From Microvirga sp. TS319 (lineage in GTDB: Bacteria > Pseudomonadota > Alphaproteobacteria > Rhizobiales > Beijerinckiaceae): DNA of 64,000 bases. The notes below the pieces were generated by a model. It saw only the letters and a program-made list of their open reading frames with translations, was not told where the DNA came from and made no database searches. Below, one piece after another: positions 48,275 through 59,500 of this stretch. Within the stretch, counting starts at the first letter, position 1. Each line of letters starts with the position of its first letter. The position numbers and the translations under genes were made by a program. The DNA is taken from assembly GCF_041276405.1 (NCBI RefSeq), contig NZ_JBGGGT010000002.1:4131928-4195927 (forward strand), given 5' to 3'.

Positions 48275-48302
48275 GAGTCTGTGGACTCTGAAGGCTCAGC
48301 CT
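48275..48302 (+). promoter_or_regulatory. Two small hairpins in the metK leader
   Basis: GAGTC-TGTG-GACTC (48275-48288) and AGGC-TCA-GCCT (48292-48302) lie 30-57 bp before the likely metK start. They do not match a SAM riboswitch pattern that I recognise. Weak evidence of a structured leader. Confidence 0.3.
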
Positions 48303-48331
48303 CTCTTCATTTGCCTCAAAGGAATTCTGTC

Positions 48332-49510
48332 GTGCGGCGGTCAAGCTATCTCTTCACCAGCGAGTCTGTGTCTGAAGGCCATCCGGACAAGGTTTGCGAC
48401 CGGATCTCCGATACGGTGGTCGATGCCTATCTGGCGGCTGAGCCCGAGGCGCGCGTCGCCTGCGAAACCCTGGCAACCACCAACCGCGTGGTCATTGCCG
48501 GCGAGGTACGCGGCCCCGATTCGATCACGAAGGACAAGGTGATCCAGCTTGCCCGCGACGCCATCAAGGACATCGGCTACGAGCAGGAAGGCTTCCACTG
48601 GCAGAAGGCCGAGATTGACGTCTACCTGCACGCTCAGTCGGCGCATATCGCACAGGGCGTCGACGCCTCCGGCAACAAGGACGAGGGCGCGGGCGACCAG
48701 GGCATCATGTTCGGCTATGCCTGCAACGAGACGCCCGAGCTGATGCCGGCGCCGATCTACTACGCCCACAAGATCCTCGAGAACCTGACCGCTGCCCGCA
48801 AGGCGAAGAAGGGCGATGTCGGAAAGCTCGGCCCCGACTCCAAGAGCCAGGTCACCGTGCGCTACGAGAATGGCAAGCCCGTCGCGGCCACCCAGATCGT
48901 TCTGTCGACGCAGCATCTGGACGAGAACCTGACCTCGGAGGAAGTTCGCGCGATCGTGGAGCCCACCATCCGCGAGACGCTGCCCGAAGGCTGGATCCTG
49001 CCCGAGACGATCTGGCACGTGAACCCGACCGGCAAGTTCGTGATCGGCGGTCCCGACGGCGATTGCGGTCTGACGGGACGCAAGATCATCGTCGACACCT
49101 ATGGCGGCGCGGCGCCGCACGGCGGCGGCGCCTTCTCGGGCAAGGACCCGACCAAGGTGGACCGCTCGGCCGCCTATGCCGCCCGTTATCTCGCCAAGAA
49201 CGTGGTCGCGGCCGGTCTCGCGGACCGCTGCACCCTCCAGGTCGCCTACGCCATCGGCGTGGCCAAGCCCCTGGCGATCTACGTGGACCTGCACGAGACT
49301 GGAAAGGTGGGCGAGGACAAGCTCGAGGCCGTGCTCATGGAGGTCATGGACCTCTCCCCGCGCGGCATCCGCACCCATCTCAGCCTCAACAAGCCGATCT
49401 ACGCGCGGACCTCGGCCTATGGCCATTTCGGCCGCAGGCCCGACGCGGATGGCGGCTTCTCCTGGGAGCGCACCGATCTCGTCGATACCCTGAAGGCGGC
49501 CTTCCGCTAA
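48332..49510 (+). CDS. metK: S-adenosylmethionine synthetase
   Basis: 392-residue MAT enzyme making S-adenosylmethionine from methionine and [27 protein letters not shown] is the N-terminal ATP/methionine signature, [12 protein letters not shown] the second, and [29 protein letters not shown] the C-terminal phosphate-binding loop. GTG 48332 is chosen: AAAGGA lies eight bases upstream and the product starts like family members; the frame extends to 48281. trmB begins six bases after the stop, so the pair is co-transcribed. It also feeds SAM to TrmB and MiaB encoded nearby. Confidence 0.95.
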   Translation: MRRSSYLFTSESVSEGHPDKVCDRISDTVVDAYLAAEPEARVACETLATTNRVVIAGEVRGPDSITKDKVIQLARDAIKDIGYEQEGFHWQKAEIDVYLHAQSAHIAQGVDASGNKDEGAGDQGIMFGYACNETPELMPAPIYYAHKILENLTAARKAKKGDVGKLGPDSKSQVTVRYENGKPVAATQIVLSTQHLDENLTSEEVRAIVEPTIRETLPEGWILPETIWHVNPTGKFVIGGPDGDCGLTGRKIIVDTYGGAAPHGGGAFSGKDPTKVDRSAAYAARYLAKNVVAAGLADRCTLQVAYAIGVAKPLAIYVDLHETGKVGEDKLEAVLMEVMDLSPRGIRTHLSLNKPIYARTSAYGHFGRRPDADGGFSWERTDLVDTLKAAFR

Positions 49511-49515
49511 CCGTC

Positions 49516-50199
49516 ATGAGCGAGGCACAACAGCGCGCCGGCGCATTTTTCGGGCGCCGGAAAGGCAAGAAGCTTCGCTCCGGTCAGGATGACCTGATCC
49601 AGAACCTCTTGCCCGCGATCCGCGTGGTCCCGGGCAGTCCCCCTTCCGGCCAGTTTCCGAACGCGACGGCCCGCGAAACCTGGCTCGAGATCGGCTTCGG
49701 CGGCGGCGAGCATCTCGCCGCCCAGGCCCGGACCCACCGGGACGTCAACTTCATCGGCTGCGAGCCCTTCGTGAACGGCATGGCGAAACTGCTCGCGGCC
49801 GTGGAGCACGAGAAGCTCGACAATATCCGGGTGTGGGACGACGACGTCACCAAGCTCCTGCCGGAGCTGCCCGACCGGTCGTTCGACCGGGTCTACATCC
49901 TCTACCCCGATCCGTGGCCGAAACGTCGCCAGCGCAAGCGCCGCCTCGTATCCGACGAGATGCTGGAGATGCTGGCCCGCGTCATGAAGCCCGGGGCGGA
50001 ACTGCGCTTTGCCAGCGATATCGACGATTATATCGGCTGGGTGCTGGCCCGCGCGCTGCGCTCCGATCACTTCCGCTGGACGGCTGGGCGCGCCGACGAC
50101 TGGCGCAGACCCTACGAGGGCTGGCCCGGCACCCGCTACGAAGCAAAAGCCATCCGCGAAGGCCGCGTGCCGAGCTACCTGACTTTCGTTCGGAACTGA
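49516..50199 (+). CDS. trmB: tRNA (guanine-N7)-methyltransferase TrmB
   Basis: 227-residue SAM-dependent methyltransferase forming m7G46 in tRNA variable loops. The SAM site reads ETWLEIGFGGGEHLAAQAR and the catalytic/tRNA region YILYPDPWPKRRQRKRRLV. ATG 49516 is the first codon after metK. In related genomes the next gene is rimP; here an inverted ABC export operon and REP repeats separate them. Confidence 0.94.
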   Translation: MSEAQQRAGAFFGRRKGKKLRSGQDDLIQNLLPAIRVVPGSPPSGQFPNATARETWLEIGFGGGEHLAAQARTHRDVNFIGCEPFVNGMAKLLAAVEHEKLDNIRVWDDDVTKLLPELPDRSFDRVYILYPDPWPKRRQRKRRLVSDEMLEMLARVMKPGAELRFASDIDDYIGWVLARALRSDHFRWTAGRADDWRRPYEGWPGTRYEAKAIREGRVPSYLTFVRN

Positions 50200-50207
50200 G
50201 TCTGCAT

Positions 50208-50438
50208 AGCGCATCGTGCGAAAAAAGTGGACCCGGTTTTTCGCCAGAACGATGCGCTCATCTAAGAAGGGAGCATCGGATTCGATCCCAAAAGTGGATT
50301 CCTCTTTTCACGTCCGATGCTCTCGCGCCTCGTGCGAAAAAGTGGCCCCGGTTTTTCGCGGCAAACGATGCGCTGTTCCATAGTGGGAGCATCGAATTGA
50401 TCCCAAAAGTGCAAATCCACTTTTCACGTCCGATGCTC
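50208..50438. repeat. REP-like repeat cluster, four units
   Basis: Units run 50208-50258 (AGCGCATCGT/ACGATGCGCT), 50271-50322 (GAGCATCGGA/TCCGATGCTC), 50329-50374 (partial, ending ACGATGCGCT) and 50387-50438 (GAGCATCGAA/TCCGATGCTC). The two arm types alternate. The last unit supplies the final four codons and stop of the ABC ATPase gene. Confidence 0.9.
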
Positions 50439-51131
50439 TCGCGCCTCGGTGCGCTCGTCGCTCACCACCCTGCCGTCGACGAGATGAACGCGCCGGTCGA
50501 CGCGTGCGGCGATGCCCATGTCGTGGGTGACGGCGATAACCGTTTTGCCGCGCTTTTTCACCAGATCATGGAGGATGGCGAAGACCTGCTCGGAGCTTTT
50601 GCTGTCGAGGCTCCCGGTCGGCTCGTCGGCCAGCAATACGTGCGGATCGTTGGCCAGGGCCCGCGCGACCGCCACGCGCTGACGCTGCCCGCCTGAGAGC
50701 TGATCGGGCCTCTTGTCGAGGTGGCCCGCGAGGCCGAGATCCTCCAGAAGGCCCGCCGCCCGCTCGCGCATTGCGGAAGCAGGAAGGCGTCCCGCCTTGC
50801 GCATCGGCAGTTCCACGTTCTTCAGGACGCTGAATTCCGGCAACAGGAAATGGAACTGAAACACGAAGCCGAGGCTCTCGAGCCGCAATCCCGCAAGCGC
50901 GTCGTCGTCGAGCCGCGACGTGTCCTGCCCCGCGACCTTCAGGGTCCCGCCGGTGGGGCGGTCGAGCAGGCCGAGCAGATAGAGCAACGACGACTTGCCG
51001 GAGCCGGAGGGGCCGGTGATCGCCACGAATTCCCGTTCGCCGACGGTGAGCGACACGTCGCGCACCAGCGTCACGGGCACGATAGCCGGGAGGATGCGGG
51101 TGAGATGCTCGGCCTCGATCAGCGCGCTCAT
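50424..51131 (-). CDS. ABC transporter ATP-binding protein (MacB/LolD-like export)
   Basis: 235-residue ATPase. Walker A is GPSGSGKSS near 40, signature LSGGQRQRV near 140, Walker B VLLADEPTGSLD near 165, and switch histidine in AVTHD. This is the FtsE/LolD/MacB subgroup, normally paired with an FtsX-like permease, which overlaps its start here (ATGA). The start 51131 is chosen because a further open extension is not ABC-like. The last four residues (EHRT) and the stop are encoded by a REP unit, a sign that the element inserted at the 3' end. Confidence 0.9.
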   Translation of the reverse strand: MSALIEAEHLTRILPAIVPVTLVRDVSLTVGEREFVAITGPSGSGKSSLLYLLGLLDRPTGGTLKVAGQDTSRLDDDALAGLRLESLGFVFQFHFLLPEFSVLKNVELPMRKAGRLPASAMRERAAGLLEDLGLAGHLDKRPDQLSGGQRQRVAVARALANDPHVLLADEPTGSLDSKSSEQVFAILHDLVKKRGKTVIAVTHDMGIAARVDRRVHLVDGRVVSDERTEAREHRT

Positions 51132-52375
51132 GTGGCTCCCCGGATGATGTCGACGGGGTTGAGACGCGCCGCCTGACGCGCGGGCAGGTAGCCCGCCACG
51201 CCCGCCGACGCGAGGGCGAAGCCCGAGGCGATCGCGTAGTGCCAGGGCGACCAGAAGAGCGGCAGACGGGTCAGCTCGCGGCCGACGCCTGCCCCGGACA
51301 GCCTGAACTCCACCTGCGAGAGCGCGAAGCACAACAGGAAACCGATCATCCATCCGGCGATCGATCCGGCCAACCCCAAGGCGAGCCCCTCGACCAGGAA
51401 CAGGCGGCGCATGTTTCCTTGCGTGAAGCCGAGCGACTTCAGAATGGCGATGTCGCGCGCCTTCTCATGGGTGATGGTGGAGATGATGTTGTAGATGCCG
51501 AAGCCTGCGACCAGCAGGATGGCGCCGACTACCGTGTACATGACCACATTGCGCACCACGAGAGCTTCGAGCAGCGATTCGTTGGCCTCCTGCCAGGGCA
51601 CGGCCTTGTAGCCGAGCTCCGCCTCCGCCTGGCGTGCGACGCGCGGCGCGGCCTCGGGATCGTCGAGGCGCAGCCGGATGTCGTTGATGGCATTCGGGCG
51701 CTCCGAGAGAATCTGGGCGTTCTTCAGGAGCACGTAGGTCTCGCCTTCATCGCGGGCATTGTTGCCCGTGTGGAACTGCCCGACGATCTTGAAGCCGCGC
51801 GACTGGCCGGTGGCCGAGACGAGCTGAATGGTCGTGCCCATGGACGCGCCGAGGCGCTGCGCCAGACGGTCGCCGACGACGATGTTGTTGCCGCCGGCCC
51901 TGAGCGCGTCGAAGCTTCCCTCCACGAAATCCCCCGCCACCGACGAGACCGTGGCCTCGATCTCCGGCTCGATGCCGATGATGGACACTCCGACATCCCG
52001 CCCGGCATAGCGCGCCACTCCCTGCGTGCGCAGGCTCTGCGCGATGCGTCCCGGTACCCAGGAGCGCAGCGACGCGAAGGCGGCGGCCGGATTGAGAATG
52101 CCGCGCCGATCCTCCTTCGGCCTCAGGCCGTCGAACTGCACGGCGGCAAAGAGGTCTTCCGCCGGCTGGCGGCGCGGTGTGCGGCGCTCGTCCGAGATCT
52201 GCACATGGGGCATGGTGTCGACGAGTTGCGCGATGAAATCCTTCTCCGTGCCCTGCATCAGGGCCGCCATGGCGATGGAGAAGCCCACGCCCAGCGCCAC
52301 GCCGAGAACGGCCACGATGGTCTGGCGGCCACGCCCGGCGATATGGGTGAGTGCGAGCTCCAGGATGAGGCGCAT
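51128..52375 (-). CDS. FtsX-like ABC permease (MacB/LolC-like)
   Basis: 415-residue membrane subunit with an N-terminal helix, a large periplasmic MacB-type domain (about 50-265) and three C-terminal helices in the FtsX domain (VVMYTVVGAILLVAGFGIYNIISTITHEKARDIAILKSLGFTQ, then LALGLAGSIAGWMIGFLLCF, then YAIASGFALASAGVAGYLPARQAARLNPVDIIRG). The ARDIAILKSLGF segment contacts the ATPase. It is the middle gene of a three-gene operon with the ATPase (overlap) and a membrane-fusion gene one base upstream. Confidence 0.9.
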   Translation of the reverse strand: MRLILELALTHIAGRGRQTIVAVLGVALGVGFSIAMAALMQGTEKDFIAQLVDTMPHVQISDERRTPRRQPAEDLFAAVQFDGLRPKEDRRGILNPAAAFASLRSWVPGRIAQSLRTQGVARYAGRDVGVSIIGIEPEIEATVSSVAGDFVEGSFDALRAGGNNIVVGDRLAQRLGASMGTTIQLVSATGQSRGFKIVGQFHTGNNARDEGETYVLLKNAQILSERPNAINDIRLRLDDPEAAPRVARQAEAELGYKAVPWQEANESLLEALVVRNVVMYTVVGAILLVAGFGIYNIISTITHEKARDIAILKSLGFTQGNMRRLFLVEGLALGLAGSIAGWMIGFLLCFALSQVEFRLSGAGVGRELTRLPLFWSPWHYAIASGFALASAGVAGYLPARQAARLNPVDIIRGAT

Positions 52376-52376
52376 G

Positions 52377-53375
52377 CTAGCCTCTCTTTTCCGTTACCGT
52401 CGCGCCATCCGCGAGATCCTCCGGAAACGGCACGATCACCCGCTCCGTTTCATCGAGACCGGACAGGACCTGCGTGCGGCTTGCTCCGCGGATCCCGATC
52501 GTCACGTCGCGTCGCCGGGCCGTGCCGTTCTGCACCACGACGAGGGTCGAACCGCGCAAGGCGTTGGTCGGTACCAGCAGCGCGTTGGCGGAGACCCGCG
52601 CGACCACGTTCACCTCGACCGTCATGCCGATGCGCAGCGGCGTCGTATCCGGTAGGGCGAGGCGCACGCGATAGGTCTTGGCCACGGGATCGCCCTTCGG
52701 CGTGACGGAATCCACGTGCGCCTCCAGGATCCGGTCCGGAAAGGCATCGGACTTCAGGACGGCGCGCTGCCCCACCGCGACGCGCGGGATGTCCTCCTCG
52801 TTGACGTCCGCCACCACCCAGAGGGGCTTGGGCTCGCCGACCCAGAACAGAACCGTGCCGGGCTCGGCCACTTCGCCCACCTCGCCATCCTGGCGCAGGA
52901 CGACACCGTTCATGGGGGCCCGGAGCACGTAGGATTCGAGGCGCGTCTCCTGGCCCGCGATGAGGGCCTGGACTTGGCCGAGATCGCTGCGGGCCCGGTC
53001 GAGAGCCTGCTCGCTGGCGACCCTGCGCTCCACCAGGGCGGCCATACGGTCGTAATCCGCTGCGCTCGATTTCTGCCTTGCGCGCAGCTCGGCGAGGGTC
53101 GCCTGCGCCTGCCGGTCGTCGAGGCGGGCGAGCACGGCGCCCTTCTCCACGGTCTCGCCCTCGCAATTGCACAGCTCCACGATCCGCTCCCGCAACAGGG
53201 GCGTCACCTTGGCCCAGGTGCGCGGCTCCACCACGCCCGTGGCGTAGACGATCTCCGCCGCGTCGCCGCGACCGGGCGCGACCGTTGTGACTTGCGGAGG
53301 TCGGGCGAAGCGCCAATACGCCGCTGCGACCGCCAGAAGCAGTACGAGGACGAGGAGCACGCGGGAGATCTTCAA
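52377..53375 (-). CDS. Membrane-fusion protein (MacA/HlyD-like) of the ABC exporter
   Basis: 332-residue periplasmic adaptor with an N-terminal anchor (VLLVLVLLLAVAAAYWRF), a lipoyl half (VTPLLRERIVELCNCEGETVEKGAVLARLDD), a coiled-coil hairpin (about 95-155), the second lipoyl half (YVLRAPMNGVVLRQDGEVGEVAEPGTVLFWVG) and beta-barrel parts. A Cys-Asn-Cys just after the first barrel strand (ELCNCEGE) is unusual for MacA. It is the first gene of the operon; substrate is unknown (macrolide, lipoprotein-like or peptide exports are known for relatives). Confidence 0.88.
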   Translation of the reverse strand: MKISRVLLVLVLLLAVAAAYWRFARPPQVTTVAPGRGDAAEIVYATGVVEPRTWAKVTPLLRERIVELCNCEGETVEKGAVLARLDDRQAQATLAELRARQKSSAADYDRMAALVERRVASEQALDRARSDLGQVQALIAGQETRLESYVLRAPMNGVVLRQDGEVGEVAEPGTVLFWVGEPKPLWVVADVNEEDIPRVAVGQRAVLKSDAFPDRILEAHVDSVTPKGDPVAKTYRVRLALPDTTPLRIGMTVEVNVVARVSANALLVPTNALRGSTLVVVQNGTARRRDVTIGIRGASRTQVLSGLDETERVIVPFPEDLADGATVTEKRG

Positions 53376-53474
53376 GGCCGGTTCTCCAGGGAACGGGCTT
53401 CTCTAGCATAGCTTCGTAGATGGAGCGATTGCGGTCCATTGCGGAGACCCGGCGCGCGGTTCGCCCCGCAGGAG

Positions 53475-53503
53475 CTTGCATTTTGGGCCTTACGCACGTA
53501 TAT
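53475..53503 (+). promoter_or_regulatory. Probable promoter of the rimP operon
   Basis: CTTGCA (53475-53480), 17 bp, GTATAT (53498-53503): this differs from the alphaproteobacterial consensus CTTGAC-N17-CTATAT at three positions. Transcription would start near 53509-53511, upstream of a hairpin and terminator. Confidence 0.65.
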
Positions 53504-53508
53504 TCCCG

Positions 53509-53576
53509 TTGTCAGCTCTGGTTGCAGCGTAAAGCTGCTGGTCGAGAGTGGACCCCGCCGGGTCCGCTCTTTTTTG
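53509..53576 (+). ncRNA. Short leader/attenuator RNA before rimP
   Basis: From the predicted start a small hairpin GCAGC-GTAAA-GCTGC (53524-53538) is followed by the strong terminator stem at 53545-53570 with a T-run. The result would be a roughly 68-nt terminated RNA ahead of rimP (53606). Antitermination must allow transcription into the operon, or it is a small RNA with its own role. The family is not one I recognise. Confidence 0.5.
53545..53576 (+). terminator. Intrinsic terminator upstream of rimP
   Basis: AGAGTGGACCC (53545-53555) and GGGTCCGCTCT (53560-53570) pair over CGCC for 11 bp (one wobble), followed by TTTTTG. It lies between the probable promoter and rimP, so it acts as attenuator rather than gene-end terminator. 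Confidence 0.85.
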
Positions 53577-53605
53577 TTGCTCGTATACCGGAGCTTCGGA
53601 GAGCC

Positions 53606-54229
53606 ATGACGAACGAACGCGACAAGCGGCTGATTACGGAGAACGGCGTTGCTGCCCGGGTGGCCGCGATCGTCGAGCCCGTGATCGAGGGCCTGGGCTT
53701 CAACCTCGTGCGGGTGAAGGTCACCGGCACGAACGGCTGCACCGTGCAGATCATGGCCGAACGGCCGGACGGCACCATGTCGGTGGACGATTGCGAGACG
53801 GTGAGCCGCGCGATTTCACCGGTTCTTGATCTCGAAGATCCGATCTCGACGGCGTATTATCTCGAGGTCTCCTCGCCGGGGATCGACCGTCCGCTGGTGC
53901 GAGCGAGCGATTTCGAGCGCTGGACCGGGCACGACGCGAAGATCGAGATGGCCGTGCCGCTGGACGGCCGCAAGCGTTTCCGGGGCTTTCTCCGGGGCGT
54001 GGAGGACGGAAAGCTCGTGGTCGAGCTTCCGGACGTGAAGGAGGGCCTGGAGCCCATCGCGCGTCTGCCTCTGACCGACCTGGGCGAGGCCCATCTCGTC
54101 CTGACGGACGACCTGATTCGTGAATCGCTGCGCCGGGGAACCGCGCCGACCACGGACGAACTGGATGAAGATACGGATGTGGTGGAAGTGCCGGAGGCGC
54201 GCAACCCGTCCGAGACAAAACCGAATTAA
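53606..54229 (+). CDS. rimP: Ribosome maturation factor RimP
   Basis: 207-residue 30S assembly factor. N-terminal alpha/beta domain with [11 protein letters not shown] and [20 protein letters not shown], then the conserved [23 protein letters not shown], then an SH3-like C-terminal domain; the tail is acidic. ATG 53606 is preceded by GGAGAG and starts [25 protein letters not shown] as in relatives; an upstream open frame reaching 53420 contains the promoter and terminator, so it is not coding. It leads the rimP-nusA-ylxR-infB operon. Confidence 0.93.
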   Translation: MTNERDKRLITENGVAARVAAIVEPVIEGLGFNLVRVKVTGTNGCTVQIMAERPDGTMSVDDCETVSRAISPVLDLEDPISTAYYLEVSSPGIDRPLVRASDFERWTGHDAKIEMAVPLDGRKRFRGFLRGVEDGKLVVELPDVKEGLEPIARLPLTDLGEAHLVLTDDLIRESLRRGTAPTTDELDEDTDVVEVPEARNPSETKPN

Positions 54230-54241
54230 GGAGTGCCCTCG

Positions 54242-55861
<1,620 letters not shown>

Positions 55862-55891
55862 TCGGACGATGGCGAAGCGAGGTCAGAACCT

Positions 55892-56563
55892 GTGCCGCGG
55901 CATGAACCGGAGCGCACCTGCATCATCACCCGCGAGGCGCAAGGCCCCGCGGGGCTGATCCGCTTTGTCCTCGGGCCCGACCGACAGGTCGTGCCCGACC
56001 TCCGGCACAAGCTGCCCGGCCGCGGGGTCTGGGTCACGGCCCGAGCCGACATGGTGGACGAGGCCGTCAAGCGCCGCCTCTTCTCCCGCGCCTTCAAGAC
56101 GGAAGCGAAAGCTCCGGAGACCCTCTCCCGGGACATCGAGCATCTGCTCCGGGACGACGTGCGACAGGGTCTCGCACTCGCCAACAAGGCAGGCTGCGTC
56201 ATCACCGGCTTCCAGAAAGTCGAGTCGGCCATCACGGATAAGCCCATCGTTGCCCTTATTCATGCCGCAGAGGCGGCTGAAGATGGGCGAAGAAAATTGG
56301 CGAACCCGTTGCGAAAACGCCTCGGCGGGGCAATATCTAGCTTTCCGGTCATCCAAGTATTGTCAAATGACGAATTGGATTTGGCATTAGGCCGGTCACA
56401 TGTGATACATGCTGCCCTCGTCGCGGGCGCTGGGAGCGACGGCTTTCTGAACCGCTGGCATCGTTACCGCACTTTCTGCGGCATCGGAGCCGATCCATCT
56501 GGCCTCGGAAACGAGACCGGCGAACCCACGATTTTGAAACCCGCAGGAACATTAGCGGAATGA
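55892..56563 (+). CDS. YlxR-like RNA-binding protein with L7Ae-like C-terminal part
   Basis: 223-residue protein. The YlxR/DUF448 domain at about 1-85 ([44 protein letters not shown]) is followed by an L7Ae-like RNA-binding region (about 95-185; [21 protein letters not shown]). Start is GTG 55892. Its stop overlaps the infB start (ATGA at 56560), so it is translationally coupled to IF-2. Fusion of YlxR to an L7Ae-like domain is common in alphaproteobacteria; the role is in ribosome or RNA processing, not known precisely. Confidence 0.9.
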   Translation: MPRHEPERTCIITREAQGPAGLIRFVLGPDRQVVPDLRHKLPGRGVWVTARADMVDEAVKRRLFSRAFKTEAKAPETLSRDIEHLLRDDVRQGLALANKAGCVITGFQKVESAITDKPIVALIHAAEAAEDGRRKLANPLRKRLGGAISSFPVIQVLSNDELDLALGRSHVIHAALVAGAGSDGFLNRWHRYRTFCGIGADPSGLGNETGEPTILKPAGTLAE

Positions 56564-59500
56564 GTGATACGAAAAACCAGGGCGACAAGACTCTCCACGT
56601 GTCGTCCAAGACGCTGTCTCTGAAGCGCCCGGTCGAACAAGGTACCGTGCGCCAAAGCTTCTCCCATGGCCGGTCGAAAGCGGTCGTGGTCGAGACTGTG
56701 AAGCGTCGCCCTGCCGTTGGCCCCGGTGGGGCGAAGGATGAAAAGCCGGCCGTCTCCCAGGCTGCAGCCCCCGCTGCCGCGCCGAAATCGGCTGCGCCGA
56801 CGGGAAGGCCCGCGGCGTCCCAGGGCGGACGTCCGCAGCGTTCCGGCCCATCCTCCAATGCGCCCCGGTCCGGCGTGGTGCTGCAGACGCTCTCCGATCA
56901 GGAGCGCGATGCCCGTATGAACGCCCTCGTCGATGCCCGCCGGCGCGAAGAGGAAGAGCGCAAGCGCCAGGCCGAGGAAGTGGTGCGCCGCGCCGAGCGC
57001 GAAGCGGCCGAGGCCAAAGACCGCGAAGCGGCCGAAGCCCGCAAGCACGAGGAAGAGGAACGCCGTCGTCAGGACGAGGAGCGCAAGCGCCGCGCCGAGG
57101 ACGAGGCTCGCCGCCGCCTTGGCGAGCAAGCGGCTCCTGCTCCGACCCCAGCTCCTGCTCCCGCTCCCGCACAGGCCCGCGACCGTGGTCCGGCTCCGCG
57201 CCAGGACGGTCAGCGCAGCGAAGGCCGCGAAGGCCGCCCCGGCGGCTTCCGTCAGGACGGTCCGCGTGGCGAAGGCCGCCCCGGCGGTTTCCGTCAGGAT
57301 GGTCCGCGCGGCGAAGGCCGCCCCGGCGGTTTCCGCCAGGACGGTCCGCGCGGCGAAGGCCGCCCCGGCGGCTTCCGTCAGGACGGTCCGCGTGGCGAAG
57401 GCCGCCCCGGCGGTTTCCGTCAGGATGGTCCGCGCGGCGAAGGCCGCCCCGGCGGTTTCCGCCAGGATGGCCCGCGCGGCGAAGGCCGCCCCGGCGGTTT
57501 CGGTGGCCCGCGCAGCAGCGTCGGGACAACAGGCGGCCGTCCGCCGAGCCTCAATCACATGGCGCGCCCGGCCGCCCCGGCGATTCCCGATCCGGCAACG
57601 GCCAAGCCCAATACCCGCACGGCTCCGCCGGTGGTCGCAGCCCGCGGTCCCGCCGTCGAGATCGACGATGATGAGACACCGCGCGTCGCACGCCGCCCCG
57701 GCAGCCCGGCGAAGCCGGCTGCCGTTCCGAAGCCCACGAAGACCGCTCCCGGCGAGGAGCGTCGCCGCGGTCGCCTGACTCTCGCCAATGCAACGTCGGA
57801 CGATGACGAGCGCACCCGTTCGCTCGCCGCCTTCCGCCGCCGCAACCAGCGTCTGATGGGCCACCGCCAGGTGGAGCAGAAGGAAAAGATCGCCCGCGAG
57901 GTGACGGTTCCGGAGACGATCACCATCCAGGAACTCGCCAACCGCATGTCGGAGCGCGCGGTGGACGTGATCAAGTTCCTGATGAAGCAGGGACAGATGC
58001 ACAAGATCACCGACGTGATCGACGCCGATACCGCGCAGCTCGTCGCGGAAGAGCTCGGCCACACGGTGAAGCGCGTCGCGGAATCCGACGTCGAGGAAGG
58101 CCTGTTCGATACGCCGGACACGGACGAGAACCTCGCATCCCGTCCGCCCGTCGTCACCATCATGGGCCACGTCGATCACGGCAAGACCTCTCTGCTGGAC
58201 GCGATCCGCAAGACCAACGTGGTCTCCGGCGAGGCCGGCGGCATCACGCAGCATATCGGCGCCTATCAGGTGACCTCGCCGCTCGGCGGCAAGATCACCT
58301 TCATCGATACCCCCGGTCACGCGGCCTTCACGGCCATGCGCGCCCGCGGCGCCAAGGTGACGGATATCGTCGTTCTCGTGGTGGCGGCCGATGACGGCGT
58401 CATGCCCCAGACCGTCGAGGCGATCACCCACGCTCAGGCGGCCGGGGTGCCGCTGATCGTGGCGATCAACAAGGTGGACAAGCCGGACGCCAACCCGCAG
58501 CGGGTCCGCACCGAGTTGCTTCAGCACTCGATCGTGGTGGAATCCATGGGCGGCGAAACCCTCGAGTTCGAGGTCTCGGCCAAGACCGGCCAGGGCCTCG
58601 ACGAACTGCTCGAAGGTCTCCAGCTCCAGGCCGAAATTCTCGACCTGAAGGCGAATGGGGGCCGCTCGGCCGAAGGCACCGTCATCGAAGCCAAGCTCGA
58701 TCGCGGCCGCGGCCCGGTAGCCACGGTTCTGGTCCAGCGCGGTACGCTGCATACCGGCGACATCGTGGTGGCGGGTGCCGAATGGGGCCGCGTCCGTGCG
58801 CTGATCAACGACCTCGGCTCCAATGTGAAGGAGGCCGGTCCTTCGGTTCCGGTCGAGGTGCTCGGCTTCAACGGCACGCCGGAGGCGGGCGACCGCGTCG
58901 CGGTGGTCGAGTCCGAAGCCCGAGCCCGCGAAGTCACCGAGTACCGCACGCGCCAGAAGCGCGAACGCGCCGCCGCCCGCATGGGCTCGGCCGGACGCAC
59001 CCTGGTGGACATGATGCGCGACCTGAAGGCCGGTGCCGGCCGCAAGGAATTCCCGCTCGTGATCCGCGCGGACGTGCAGGGCTCGGCGGAAGCCATCGCC
59101 GGCGCTCTCGAGAAGGTCGGCAACGACGAAGTGGGCGCCCGGATCATCCAGGCCGGCGTCGGCGCGATCTCGGAATCCGACGTCACGCTCGCGGAAGCCT
59201 CCGGCGCGATCATCCTCGGCTTCAACGTGCGCGCCCACAAGGAAGCGCGCGAGGCTGCCGAGCGGGCCGGCATCGAAATCCGCTACTACAACATCATCTA
59301 CGACCTCGTGGATGACGTGAAGGCGGCGATGTCGGGTCTTCTCGCACCGACGCTGCGCGAGGAGCGGCTCGGCGAGGCCCAGATCCTCGAGGTGTTCAGC
59401 GTGTCCAAGGTCGGCAAGGTCGCGGGCTGCCGCGTCCTCGACGGCGTGGTGCAGCGCGGGGCCCATGTCCGCCTCATCCGCGACAACGTGGTCATCCACG

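Noticed and set aside
48240..48331. SAM riboswitch before metK
   Set aside because: Only two short hairpins are seen; no recognisable SAM-I, SAM-II or SAM/SAH consensus could be placed.
53420..53605. N-terminal extension of RimP
   Set aside because: It includes the likely promoter and an intrinsic terminator, so cannot be coding.
57229..57500. CRISPR-like array
   Set aside because: The repeats are contiguous 42-bp coding units without unique spacers, in frame within infB.
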